From Eumeta japonica (taxonomy: Eukaryota; Arthropoda; Insecta; Lepidoptera; Psychidae), in the NCBI GenBank assembly GCA_005406025.1, contig BGZK01000725.1, forward strand, positions 186,001 through 250,000: a stretch of 64,000 nucleotides of DNA. Direction: 5' to 3'. Below, one piece after another: positions 48,241 through 60,271 of this stretch (position 1 is its first letter; each line of letters begins with the position of its first letter). The translations under genes and the position numbers were made by a program. The notes under the pieces were generated by a model that worked only from the letters and a program-made list of their open reading frames with translations, did no database searches and had not been told where the DNA came from.

Positions 48241-49122
48241 ATTGGTCAAGTTTAAGCGTGCTCTCTGCGTGAAGTTAAGCTATTTATGGTAGCAGTAATT
48301 TCACCGGCGATCATCCGGTTTCTGCATCAATAACGTAACCTATTTAACAAGGAAAAATAAGCGATTTATTTTTATATTCAAAATTATCTTCAAATATTAA
48401 AATACTATACATAGGATTTTTTATTATGAAATCATAAAGGGCGTTGTGATGGGAATCGGCAACGCGACTAAGTTAAAAGCTTTAATTTTTAGTAAATAAG
48501 AAAATATTTTAAGGAATATTTTATTATGAATACTAGGAATTTTCTATGAAACAATTCCATCCATCCATTAGATAGTTCTTGAAGAATTTACTTGCGTAAA
48601 GAGATAATCTAAAAGAGCTGGCTAGACTACACTTGCCCTCGAACATTTAGCATTTACTATTTTTGTTCATAGAAATAATTGTTACACAGAAAGAAATAAG
48701 TTTCTTTCGTATATTGTATGTTTTAACAAAAAAAATGTATGTTAATGTACGCTCAGGATACTTTATGTTTTCAATAATTGAAGGTAACCAATCAAATCTC
48801 TATATCATTTGCATGCACATGACTAAAAAATGATCCGGTTCCGGATATGGTTACAAAGTAAAAAATAAAATATTTAACTTATGTTTAAGTAAATCGATAT
48901 TCACTTAAGAGAAACATTCACTTATTCTGTTCGGGTTTTAATTTGTGGGCTTGATAAGGTGAAAAATCACAATTCGCATAGAGACTGAGCGCACACACGG
49001 CTGGCAGAACTGGTCGCATGTAGGAAGCAAGGACTCGTTCCCGTCGCTGGCTGCGCACTGACCCACTGACGGAGTATTGACCTCCTGAGACGCCTTTTTA
49101 AATGCATTCAAAGCACACTTAC
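48241..49122. other. Unannotated DNA
   Basis: AT-rich up to about 48.95 kb. It is then more balanced up to the candidate exon. No recognised protein. Confidence 0.4.
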
Positions 49123-49202
49123 CAACAGACATGATGAGAAAGGCGTTCTGGTTCTTTCTAGAGTGTTCCATGGAAATACATATGCATTTTGCGAAACCAG
49201 TC
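49123..49202 (-). CDS. Candidate 80-nt internal exon (weak)
   Basis: On the minus strand a pyrimidine-rich acceptor TTTCTTATTATTTGCTTAG precedes the segment, and a consensus donor GTAAGT (49122-49117) follows it. Two of three frames are open across it, for example TGFAKCICISMEHSRKNQNA. The composition is more balanced than the neighbourhood. I recognise no protein family. In AT-rich DNA such acceptor/donor pairs also occur by chance, so this is only a lead. Confidence 0.2.
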
Positions 49203-49489
49203 CTAAGCAAATAATAAGAAACTAACGCTATTCAAATACAATTTTCCATTTTACCATATCGTAAAATTGTAAAACTAAAAACAAGGGAATAGGTAAATTT
49301 AATTTAAATAAGTAAAGTCAGTATTCCGTTTTACCAATTTGTATCTCTAAGACGGGAGAGTCCTTTTTTTTTTGGATATATATTTGAATACACGCCTGCG
49401 CCTATATACAATCAAAATAAATATAACAGCTTGAGCAATATGACTTAAAATTTAAAAAAAAATAGCAATTAAGTTCTGTGAATTGCATA

Positions 49490-50260
49490 CGAGTAGTTGG
49501 TTTGTAAGGAGGGCATTTTTCGAATTTGCGTGCGGACGTTGTCAAACAAGATCGAGTCAGGTCGTGTGGCAGACATGCAATTGATCAGTTCGTTCGATAT
49601 CGATATCGACCGGAGCGAATTCAACTTGTATAAAGCAGGTTTGAATAAAGGAATTTGCGGGCATGCGCGAAAGACCGTGGGCGGACACCATTTTTTTTTC
49701 TTTTGTATAAGTGTACATCGAAACGTCGCCGTGGATTGTAATTAACAAGGACGTGGGACATCGGCATGCATTTTTTCTTTAGCCTAAAAAGAAATATATA
49801 AAAACGATATTTGTTAATTTTGCCGTTTATACCGTTTCATTATGGCTTAAACGTACGGCTTACAAAATAGCCTTTTCGCCACCTGTGACCGTCTGCACTT
49901 TAATCGACGGCCAATCCTTTACTTCACAGATGTTACACATGATACCGATGAAGGCTATTACGTTCATCGGATGAAGGTTATTACCGCGACGGTGTGGTAT
50001 CAAGAAAATCACCGTCAACGGCGCCAGAATCCAGAACGAGTCGTTCGTGACGGCGAGGTTGAAGACCTTTGGGCGTCGGCCGGTCTCTTTGCTCTCTCAT
50101 TAGAGCGGCCGAGGGCTCGTGACCGATTTGCGGCTCTAGCGGGCGAAACGAAACGATTACGTTCGAGTGTATGACGTGTGTCAACACGATTTTGCGTTTT
50201 CACGCCGTCGCTTCGGCTTCGACTCGAATGGGAGCTCTGTGCACGCGGATATGTTTTAAA
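49490..50260. promoter_or_regulatory. CpG-rich region, possible promoter or 5' exon
   Basis: Lines around 49.98-50.24 kb contain roughly 7-9 CpGs per 60 bases (for example CGGCGAGG, GGGCGTCGGCCGG, GCGGGCGAAACG), far above the background. Frames on both strands are open (plus 49971-50174; minus 50015-50284), with no recognisable domain. A 23-bp imperfect duplication containing GATGAAGG(C/T)TATTAC lies at 49947-49985. A host promoter or untranslated first exon is plausible. A CpG-rich transposon remnant is the alternative. Confidence 0.35.
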
Positions 50261-50317
50261 TTGAATTCCAAGGAATATGGTCATTCCTCCAATATATACT
50301 GCTCAGCGTCTGTTCGA

Positions 50318-50443
50318 AAACTACAAGGATGTAGAGCCACTAATATTAATACAGATAATTTGGTACCGGTAGCGGTTCAGAAATTACAAGAATGTACAGC
50401 TACTAGTGTTAAATATAGATAATTTGGGACCGGTACGAATCCT
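50318..50443. repeat. 63-bp tandem duplication
   Basis: AACTACAAGGATGTAGAGCC and AAATTACAAGAATGTACAGC start two units 63 bp apart. Each continues to ATTTGG(T/G)ACCGGTA. The period is 21 codons, and the plus frame at 50171-50422 repeats VRKLQGCRAT / VQKLQECTAT. Confidence 0.8.
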
Positions 50444-51961
50444 AAATTATCGGTGTGCCGGAACACTGCACAGTTGATTCGGTTTCACTCAAACGGCTTA
50501 GAAATATGACCTTAAAAAGTGTCTTCGCTCAATTATTGACATGATAATCTCGTAATATTATGTAATTAATCTATCATTATGAGTGAGTACGTCACGAAAT
50601 TCGTCAATGAGTTACCGAATGACACCATACGTTTATTTATTACGCTGAACACCAACAAATTTAATGTTTAATACTAACGGAAAGCATTGTCGAAATCGAG
50701 TTTTTATTAGTTGTATAATTCAAATAATTGATAGTAACAGATTTTTAATCTGGATTGTAAATGAAAATTCCTCGTCATTCTACGTTTTTCATTTGTTGAT
50801 TATTTTATTAATCCATCTTTTAATTTATAATTTGAATTAAACTGAGCATTGCTGTGATTCAATAAAGATCATTCAGTATTCAAAAAAGTACTTACCGAGA
50901 AATTGTCACATGGAACAGAGGTCATTATTTTAAGTATTTAAATTATAAGTACATGGATTCATAGTTTGTTAGATTTCAAAAAAGGCATCATTATTAGTTC
51001 ACTATGATGACCAAATAATCGAAAAAAAAAGTGTTTTTGGTCAAACGGAAATATGAGTCACTGTCAATTAATGAATATAACCTTCAAATCGTTCACGCGT
51101 CAAGAGACGAACACTATGAGAACGTTAAAGATTTTTAACATATTTTATTGAAAAGGAAACAAGAAAGGTTATTATAATGCTCTGAAAATTATAGGCCGAT
51201 CAGTTCGTCTCGATGAAAATTTTTTTTCATTAATAAGAAGATATCGGTTTTATAAATAGAAGATTTACTAAACATTCTTTTAATTTACTTAAAAAAAATA
51301 AAATATAAGTACCCATAGTTATTTGTTTGCTCATTATCGAATTTAAAAATGTTCAGTTGTAAGAAATCACAAAGAATAAAAGTTTGTTTCCAAACTGTTA
51401 TACTTGGTCATCAGAGATACAAGGCTACTGATGTGGGAATTGCACTATGCACGTATATATCAGAATATAATTTCATTTTTCTAACTGTTCCCGAAAACCT
51501 ACCTGAAATTAATAAATTTAATAAATAAAAATCGAATGTGTAAAAGTAAATTAAAAAATTGGAAATTAGTCTGATTTTATAAAAACGAAATCTGGACTTT
51601 AAACATCGCATGGTTTAGACAAGTCAATGTACACATCATTCAAAATCCTAAACAAAATCCATACATTGAAATCCATCCAGCCGTTGAGATTGTTTCTAAG
51701 GTATCAAAATCCTACATAATCCTACAAAATCCTACATATGTCGAGATACGCTTGAAAAACATAAACAGTTTTTTTGCTCTCCCGCAGTCAGGTAAAAATA
51801 TACTTTCGATGGTCAAAGAGAAGGCGTTGATAATTAATAAATATGAATCGTCAAAGTGGTTATTAAAAGGTGTAACAATTTTATTATATTTGTCATTTAT
51901 TTCATATGTAAAATTACTTCCAAACACAAAAGTTGTCTTTACTGTAGTGATTGCCTCTTAA
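50444..51961. other. Unannotated AT-rich DNA
   Basis: No gene or element recognised. A short AATCCTACA tandem run lies at about 51707-51737. Confidence 0.45.
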
Positions 51962-53269
51962 TAGGTGGTGCGCACCATAAGTTTCTGGAACTGGCCACTT
52001 AAATAAACAATATTTTAAAAGTAATTACTACATTTGAAAATCGAACTCTTTAGCTGTAGTATATAGATTGTTATTGTTATAGATTGTTATTGTTATAGAT
52101 TGTTATTGTCAATCATTTTTGCATTGTGGCTTCATTTTAAAAATTGCGTATATTCATCACTATCGATTTAAATCGTGAAAATTTTCTAGTATGATTTTCT
52201 ACGAATTTTAGTGTAGTTTGACAGATCATCAGAGCCTTGCTCGGCTTCAAACTGCTTTTGGCGATAAAACGTCATGTAAGACAATTATTTAGAACTAGTT
52301 TGCAGAATTCAAGCGCAGTCGTGTCAATCTCAGTGACGATTTCCGTGATGGTCGCCTGTCCTCCACTGCGAATAAAAAAAACATCGATGCTGTGCGGCAC
52401 ACGATCGAAACAGACAGGCATATGCCACCCATAAGATTTGGGCATCCTTAGGCATAGGCATGAGTCAAATACAATCAATCCTACACAAACATTTGGGTAC
52501 GAAAAAGCTGTACTCGTGTTGGATCTCACACAATTTGACTAAGATTCGAAGAACGGACCACGTCACTTGGTGCAATGCCATGCTTACCATATTCAAGGAA
52601 AGGGTGTGAAATTTGTTGCAGGATATGGTAACAGGTGATTAAAAATGAATTTATTGCTACAACTCCATAACATATCAGCAATCGATCTTATGGGTCTATC
52701 GAGATGAACTGAGACCAACTAAGGTGGCGCGCGTTTAAAATGTCTCTAAGCGGATGACTGCTTCTTTTTTGTACTGTTTGTACACCTGGCTACTGTTGCT
52801 TTGAAGAATTGTTGTACCGTGATTAGTACACGACCATTTGTTTGCCGGAAGTTATTGACGAACTCCGTAAAAATAACTGCAAACGTCGTATCGTCTTGCA
52901 CCACGACGATGCCAGTTCTCACACGGCCAAACAGACAAATACATTTTCGAAAGGGAAAAATGTAGAGCTTAAGACCAATCCTGCGTACAGTTCCGATCTG
53001 GCACCTTGTGACTTTTTTTGTTTGCAAAAATTAAGAACCTGTGCCGCGGTTAATGATTTTCATCACCAGAAAAGGCTGTTGAAAAATATGAAAAACATTT
53101 TTCCGAGGTCACAATGAAGGAGTGGTGTAAATGTTTTCCAAATGGGTTTATTCGTATAAAAAAAAATGCATTTATGATAACGGAGAATATTTTGAAAAAC
53201 AGTGTATTCATTTTTGACCATTCATAGTAATTTTTTCTCATTCACTCTAGAAATTTTCAGGGCGCCCTA
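51962..53269 (+). mobile_element. Mariner family M2, full-length but dead
   Basis: It spans 1308 bp from TA to TA, the usual mariner length. The left end TAGGTGGTGCGCACC then AGTTTCTGGA and the right end (reverse) TAGGGCGCCC then AATTTCTAGA are imperfect inverted repeats. Interrupted translation gives NLSDDFRDGRLSS and NIDAVRHTIETDRHM, then the first catalytic block VTGD at about 52626-52637 with a stop directly after it. Next come LHHDDASSHTAKQT (about 52897) and YSSDLAPCDFF (about 53000), separated by 34 residues (DD34D). All three Asp are present, but many stops and shifts destroy the frame. The C-terminal KEWCKCFPNGFIRI is recognisable. Confidence 0.9.
52063..52110. repeat. Three tandem 16-bp units
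   Basis: ATAGATTGTTATTGTT is repeated three times, the last with a final C. It lies in the 5' non-coding part of the M2 mariner. Confidence 0.95.
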
Positions 53270-54429
53270 CATTTTGATATCTCACTGGATACGTATGAAA
53301 GAAATTTTTTTTTTTTCCAAGAGGTTAATTTGATACCAAAAATCTGCCAAAAGATGAAATAATATATCATATTACTTTCTTCCTATCCTCGTAATAGACA
53401 GGTACTATGATTTTTATGAGAGTTCTTAAATAACGATTCAAGCGCTACTAGGCGCGAGCTAAGGTTAAGCATTAGAACTTTCTGGCATTTTACTCACAGA
53501 TCATTGTGACGAGTTTTGATGACGAAGAAAAAAGACAGCTATTCCAATGTAATTTAACATTGTCATGACATGGGAAATACATTGTTTCTTAATGTAATCT
53601 TCATTGTTCCGCCAGATTTTATTTGGACACGTGTCGTTGTATTAAGTTGAATGCTGAAGCTTATGACGAAATGGCACTACCCAATCTTTTGAAATTATAG
53701 ACGATTGGTGATAGATAGAGTAGTAGATAGAGAAAACTTAAAAATTGATTTTGTGCAAAAAAAAAACAATTGAAGTCACAGTGAATCAATTTGAAATAAC
53801 CTAGAAATTCTGCAATAGGTATTTTTTAGTCATAAATCAGCTTTGTAACGTTGACCAAAAAGGAGTTTTTTGTCCTTTCAGAAAAATATTGTCTACCATT
53901 AGTTAATGTTTTAGTTTTTCTTAAAGATAGAGGTAGTTGACTAAGCGGTCAGCATCGTGTCCTCGAAATGTCACAGGAAACATAAATTATTCTCTATAGA
54001 GCTCATTATTTTTTTTCAATTTTAAAATCATTAATTAATCAACTTCATAAATTATGTTGGCTTTACAATGACGCGTAATCTCTTATGTATTACAAAAAAC
54101 GTCGCTTCCATTGGTAGCAGATCTGTAGCAGATTGGTAATAGATGCCCAGCTAGTTGAACGTAAAACACACTCAAGAAACCAGCTGGTGAGTTCTGTCAT
54201 GAAACGAATCGCCGAAAATACCTTCATCACCGTCTTGATGGCTGTCGTTCATGGATGCCTCTTTTTTCTAGATCAATATTGGCGTCCTAGCTTTCTACTC
54301 TTCATACGCAATTTTCTGCTGCGTACGATAGAAATCTAGACTCATCCTCATCAACTATATTCTCAACGAATTATAACATAGAGGTTTTTCAAGAAAAGTG
54401 GACATTTTTTTCTACGAGACCGAGTGATA
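53270..54429. other. Unannotated AT-rich DNA
   Basis: No recognised feature. Confidence 0.45.
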
Positions 54430-54530
54430 CAGTATTGACTGTTTTGGGATTGCAGATGTCCATGGGCGGCCGTAATCAGCCACTATTTGTTGGTTTATAT
54501 GCTAATTATCCCCATTAAAAACACAAAAAT
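54430..54530 (+). mobile_element. SINE/LINE tail, CATGGGCGG family, copy 2
   Basis: GCAGATGTCCATGGGCGGCC then GTAATCAGCCACTATTTG, an AATTATCCCC block and an A-rich end match the tail at 4.34-4.45 kb. Only the 3' part is recognisable. Confidence 0.55.
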
Positions 54531-55409
54531 ATACATATAGTGTTTCTATAAATGTTTGCTTTCAATAAAACTACAACCTAACGCCTGAATAAATGAAAAA
54601 AAAAAATAATGGAATTAGGTATATAAGCTTATTAGAAGAGTTCTCTCAAATAATATGTATATTTATGTTAATTTCCATACTGTTTACGAACGATCCCACT
54701 GATAATAAATAAGATAGCAAAATTTTGTCGAATAATTTATCACATTTAATAGAATACGCCGATGGATATTTTAAAACTTGCTAAGCGAGGTCATCCGCAT
54801 AAATATCTATCGATTAGATTACAAAACACAACTACGTTTTTATGAGGATTTTGACCCACTGAGAAGTGAGCTCAACGTAATAACAATTTGGACGTGTTAA
54901 ATTAAACAAAATTATTACCTTGAAGCATACAAGAGCTATTTCTTTCTATTTAGAGGTAGGTACCATAAAAAAAAAGGTGCCAGTATTCATGACTATTATT
55001 CGTTATCACTATAAATTGACTTATGAAGAATTTAGTTTTAAATAGATTATAACAGTGTATTTGTACGAATGTATAGATAGAATTAGAGAAAATCTTTGGG
55101 AAATTAGAACATGAGACATAAGGCGTTGTTCATAGTAAAGTATGTAAGTTAAAATTTTAACTTATTTCATTTTGTATTGCCTATAAAATGTTTGGATTTT
55201 GTTAATGTTTTTTAAAGTTTTGTGGTTTTAAGGGTATTCAAATACAAAATTTTGATTGCATTTCCTTAAGCACAGAAAATAAGCTCTTATCAAAGAATTT
55301 AACTCCGAGACCAGCCTTCTCTTGGTTTCATTTCGCTACTGCTTCGAAATTTAGTTTTAATTCTAATGGTAAAACAATTAGAGATGCGTATGTCTACTTC
55401 CCGATTTTT
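54531..55409. other. Unannotated AT-rich DNA
   Basis: Nothing recognised. Confidence 0.45.
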
Positions 55410-55490
55410 GAATTGGATATATCACAAGATATATTGTGAATTTGAATTGGATATATCACAAGATATGTTGAGATGGATATATCACAAGAC
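55410..55490. repeat. Short tandem repeat, TTGGATATATCACAAGATAT
   Basis: Three copies of GGATATATCACAAGA start at about 55415, 55449 and 55475, with spacings of 34 and 26 bp, at the edge of dispersed repeat D1 copy 3. Confidence 0.85.
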
Positions 55491-56080
55491 GTCGACGTCT
55501 TGAAGTCCTACGAAACCATACTGAGCATTTTCAGAATGATATACATAAACATTCGCATGAGAGCGCGTGTGCGTTCGTGTGCGCGTGCGCCTGTTGTGTG
55601 TGCATATGTACTTATTCGTTCAAAAGATGTTAAATATCTTTCGAACGAATAATTGAATGGAAATCAAATTCATCGCAACTGAATGGACTAGACTGAACTT
55701 AGCTTTCTTAACAGATTAACATCAATCGGATCCCACGATTCTAAAAATTACAAATAAGTATTTTGATTTTTTTTTAATAATTTATGTGTAAATCAATATA
55801 CAGATCGATACAATATACAGATAAAATTGTGAAGTTGACTTAATACTGTAAATTTGATGGAAATCATTTGCTTCTTCGAGAATGAGGTGTTTTTGCATAA
55901 TAATTTTTAATACTGTTAAAAATTTTGTTTTTAAAATAAACTCTAGTAATAATAAAGAAATAAACTGTATGAAATGCCACAAATCTATTCAAATCGGTTG
56001 CCTTTTTCAATAGATTTTTGGCGAGATATCTGAAAAATAACAATTAAGCCATTTTTTAAAAACTTCAACTAATTTTAGAG
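55490..56080 (-). repeat. Dispersed repeat family D1, copy 3
   Basis: Read on the minus strand: AAAAACTTCAAC-type start (56075), CAGATATCTCGCC, AACCGATTTGAA, later a CA/CG-rich core (plus-strand GTGTGCGTTCGTGTGCGCGT at 55567), and GGACTTCAAGACGTCGACGT. The order equals that of copy 1 at 2.4 kb. Its middle is longer and AT-rich. Confidence 0.55.
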
Positions 56081-57109
56081 AAGAGCACTAATAATTTTGA
56101 ACTCGAAAACGTGAGCTATAATGCTTTCATGCTTTCCGAGTTCAAAAATGTTATTGTTTTAAACAATGCAACAATGTGGCAACTTGTGTGGCTGACCTGC
56201 AAGGTCAACCTTTGCCAAGATCTTTTTTTTTATTATTTTTCTGTCGGCTACCAAAAAAATGGGCCCTCACCTTTTGTTAAAGGGTATTTTAAAATGAACA
56301 AACCGCACGCCTGCAATGTGTTCCCTAGAAGAGAACCTCTGAATGCAGCTTTAATATTATTTTCGACTGATGTCGTTGACCTTAAAAGAAAACTATAAGA
56401 CGGCCGAATGGTTCAATGGTTAAAGTATCAATTGTTTCTCATTTGTCAAAATAGTAGTGTGGAGCAAATAATATTGCATCTATCAAAGTTTATAAGATTA
56501 CTCTTTTTGATTTTTAATAAAATAAAGACTTTTGATGGTAAATGTTACAAAAAATGTGCTAAAATAAATAAACCTCATTTTCTTACAATATTAAAAATCA
56601 TTCATTCGCTTTGCAACTCGATTAAAAACATTGGAATGAATATTTTTTTTAGAAATTTAGACTGAACTAAGTTTGGACTGATTTGAAAGAAGTGTTAAAA
56701 TGCATATATGTATAGAAATGAATACATGTATATGTATAATTTTTAAGCATATAAACAAATCAATATGCTTCACACCTCATTTGAGGGACTATATAGATCA
56801 TCATAGTTAATACAACTTTAGGCCAGGTCAATGAAATAGCTCCAAGTATATATAAAAATTGACACTATTTTAATGATTTCTAAATAAAGATGTTCTGTGA
56901 AGCTCTATCTGGTGGCATACAAATAATAAAATGGGTCAAGTGGATAAAAATAGTCATGAAAGAAATAAAATTAAACTTTTGCTCATTTTTTATTAATATA
57001 CAGATTCTAAAAAAATTGAATTACCGAATAGAAAATACTGTCTTAACTGAATGTCTCGAAATTCTAAGATCTCAAAAATTTTTGTTAAATATGCATGTTT
57101 GTTTGTATC
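56081..57109. other. Unannotated AT-rich DNA
   Basis: Open frames at 56111-56398 and 56408-56665 have no similarity I recognise. Confidence 0.4.
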
Positions 57110-57558
57110 AGTGTACCAATGCGCTGGAGATGCGATCTCTACGTAATGTACGTGCATTGTCTTTGAAAGATAGATGTAGGAACAGTGATTTCGGATAGAA
57201 GTCTGGTTTGAAGGAAAATGTCGTATTAGAATAGAAAAACTTATATTGCAGTGGTTTGGCCATATGGAAAGGATGAATTAAAGTAGACTGACAAAACAAA
57301 TCTATAGAGCGAATGTGCGTGGTGGAAAGTTCGGCAAGGGTTGCCCTAGTAAATCCTATGCAGATCAAATTGGTGACATATTAAAAAAGGGAATAATTTT
57401 GAATACCCGAAAACGAATTGCATGAAAAGATTGATGGATGTCAGTTAAGCAAGACAGATATATAAAGATCGTACCATGCGGAAATCTATTATCTCTGCCT
57501 ACTTTTCTGAGCAATAAGCGTGAGTTATTATTATTATTTATCATTATTATTATTATTT
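57110..57558 (+). mobile_element. LINE family A, copy 3 (3' fragment, dead)
   Basis: The plus frame reads ALEMRSLRNVRALSLKDRCR to about 57198. After a stop and frameshifts it continues with the QWFGHMERMN-type segment near 57250 and the tail block, ending in (TTA/ATT)n at 57530-57558. It is the shortest of the three copies and starts further 3' than copy 1. It is non-functional. Confidence 0.85.
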
Positions 57559-58766
57559 TTGAGTTCGGAGGGCTTGAAATTATAAAAGAGATTTGAGTTG
57601 GCAAGAAATTACTCAGTTTTTTTATTAAGTTTTTCGTCTATTGTTCTTTCTGCTAATTATAAATTTTTTTTTATTACCTAGTTCTTCAATAGGGTAGTTT
57701 ATTGGTGTTTATAACATTATGTTTATAAATAAATTATGTAGATTGCCTTGAGGTGATGACTAAAATTGAAATCATAATTAGTATCAGTTAGAAAAACAAT
57801 GAACTACAAGACATAAAAATTCTATAGCATTTTTTTCTTGCAAAACGGAGTTTAACATTATTCTATATGCCACTAGTGTTTTCTCTGTATAACAAGCAAT
57901 TTAAAATAGTCATTGCTCAAGTATTTTTATAGTTATCAAAAAAAAAAAAAACGTTTTCACTACACTCTAATTCAAATTAAGAACTTTAAATGGAATGACA
58001 CTAAAAAAATATTAAACTATCCCATTTGCATCCCTGATGGTGTTATAAATAAAAACACTCTTTTGAAATTTAAATGTCCCTTGACAGTTTTCAAACCCGG
58101 TTTAGATAAAGTACTTGAAGACAAATAAAAAACACTATTTTTAAAAAAATGACAAATAAAACACGACTTAGAAATAAATAAGACTCCCAGTTTGTATTAT
58201 CATCTATAAGGTCTGTCACATATTACGAAAAAGAGAAAAATTTGTATAATTATTTAGTGTGGCTAGACTATTGCTCTGAAAATTCATTTAATAAAAAGAG
58301 ATGATATGTTCTGGGAGACAATCATAAGACAATATTTTTTTTCATTTTATTTAAACTGTATGTTATTAGATTTTTTGGACTCTTGGACACGTAATATATA
58401 TGATATGTATGTAAAATGGCTATAATATATTTTATGTATCTCGTAAACTCATCAAACTAAACAAAAGAAAACACGTAGCTAAAGATAACAAACAGGGGAA
58501 TCTGAAAAAAAATCTATATAGAACATCTCTATAGAAAATAATCGAAAAAAAATGACAAATAACGTAATCTTTGTTAAAAAAACAACAGCGAACAATCAGA
58601 AAATGTATTGGACAATTAAATTTCAATGAATGTTAGCAAAGAGACCATCAGAAGTGTAATATTAATATCGGTAGCACTGGTAGTAAACAATACTTATTTA
58701 TTGAATTTTAGGAAATGAGATATTTATATTGTACTTATATATTCATTATTATAGTTATAATAAAAC
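57559..58766. other. Unannotated AT-rich DNA
   Basis: Nothing recognised. Confidence 0.45.
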
Positions 58767-58814
58767 TACAGGACGATTATTTTTAAGATATATCTAAAAA
58801 ATAATCGTCCTGTA
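58767..58814. repeat. 48-bp near-perfect palindrome
   Basis: The left arm TACAGGACGATTATTTTTAA begins at 58767 and its complement ends at 58814. Only one base pair of 24 is mismatched and there is no loop. TA stands at both ends, so it could be a minimal fold-back remnant of a TA-targeting transposon. Confidence 0.85.
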
Positions 58815-60131
58815 ATACATAACATTTAAAATTAAATCCAGTATTTCTTTTAAATATTTATTTGAATTATTAAATTAATAAATACACATCACAAAATGAC
58901 AAAATAGTACGCCTTTTAAATGTACAATACAATAAATCGATGAAGTTTTAAAACTATAATGTTTCATTGTTTCAAAACGAAAAAAATTAATCATGTTCTC
59001 TCTACGTTTTCATTACTCGCTCTTGTCACCACCGGCAGTTTGTCGCGGCGAGAAATTTCCAGAAAAAGTAAGAACGCTGGGGATGATAAAGAACCAATTG
59101 TTAACTCCGTCCATTCCAAGGTCGTTCATAGATATTAGAGTCTTAATTAGATTGCCTAAATGGATCACGCGGCACGTGAATCAATAACAAATCTATGAAC
59201 TTGTTAACCATTTTGAATCACATTTACCATGTAAGGAATCAATTACATATAAACAGATAAATATCACTAAATAACCTGAATGTATACAATGCTCATAAAG
59301 AAAGATTTTTTTTGTCGCATCTTCGTGATGCAACCAACAATATATTTTCGACGAAAAAATCGTAGAAAGATAAGAAATTCAAACAAGGGAGTATTGTGTT
59401 AAACTGTGAGTCAAGATCTTTTTTGGTATTGAACTTTAAATTGGCGATGGAGATATATATCTCCATTAAACAGCTCTAATTGAGGCGAATCAGAACTGTT
59501 TAATCTGTAGCAAGGTTGGATTAGCATAACGAAACGGCTTGAAATAGCTTTTGTTTGTATAAATAGTGCTCATCGAAATTAAATGAAATTTTAAAATGAT
59601 TTTGTTCTTCTTCTTGGTCGTGATTTCATTTGTATGGACATAGAACGAATTTTCCATGTTTTGTATCGACCGACCTTGTTTCTAACCACGGTTTCGTTCA
59701 CAATATCAATTCTAGCTCCGGTGTTGGATCCAACTTCCGTCTGCATTCCATTTTTAATGCCGATCTTGATACTTCCTTGGTTGTGGATATTATTGACGTC
59801 AAATTACGATTTTTAATGATATTTATATAATATTTTATAAAAAAGTTGTTTAATATCCTATTCGATGATTCTACTGCTATGCAAATTTGATAAAAATCTT
59901 ACGAGCCGTTAGTATGTAACGAACATACATTTAAATGTACGATATTATAATATATTATAAACAGCCTACAACCATGCACAAACGTTTTTGCGTCGAATGG
60001 TCAAAGTTCCATATAGATACTCGAAGCTCGACCAAAGAAAAATCGTTTTCATTGTATATACATATATATTTAAGATCAAATAACTGTAATTTTACAAAAT
60101 CATGATTTGAAAACTGGTTTAATTTTCTAAG
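58815..60131. other. Unannotated AT-rich DNA
   Basis: No gene recognised. It contains a perfect 20-bp palindrome ATGGAGATATATATCTCCAT at 59447-59466. Confidence 0.45.
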
Positions 60132-60271
60132 GCTCTATGAAACAACAGCAATCAGCAAAGAGGCCGCTCGGGGACGTTCTGGTCTGAGGACAAGCGAGAA
60201 CATTCACCCCGACAAGCGTACGCTGGAACTATTATGCGCTATGCCACTTGTGACAACAGCCGTGCCCTTTG
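60132..60271 (+). CDS. Candidate 140-nt exon (weak)
   Basis: The segment lies between an acceptor-like TTAATTTTCTAAG (AG at 60130-60131) and a donor-like GTAAAC (60272). Exactly one frame is open through it (LYETTAISKEAARGRSGLRT, then SENIHPDKRTLELLCAMPLV). Base composition is near-balanced, in contrast to its AT-rich flanks. I recognise no family. It could equally be a conserved repeat core or part of a Helitron-like element. Confidence 0.25.

Noticed and set aside
52842..53117. Host gene of SETMAR type
   Set aside because: The frame is part of a mariner transposase bounded by its own terminal repeats and broken by stops. No SET domain is present.
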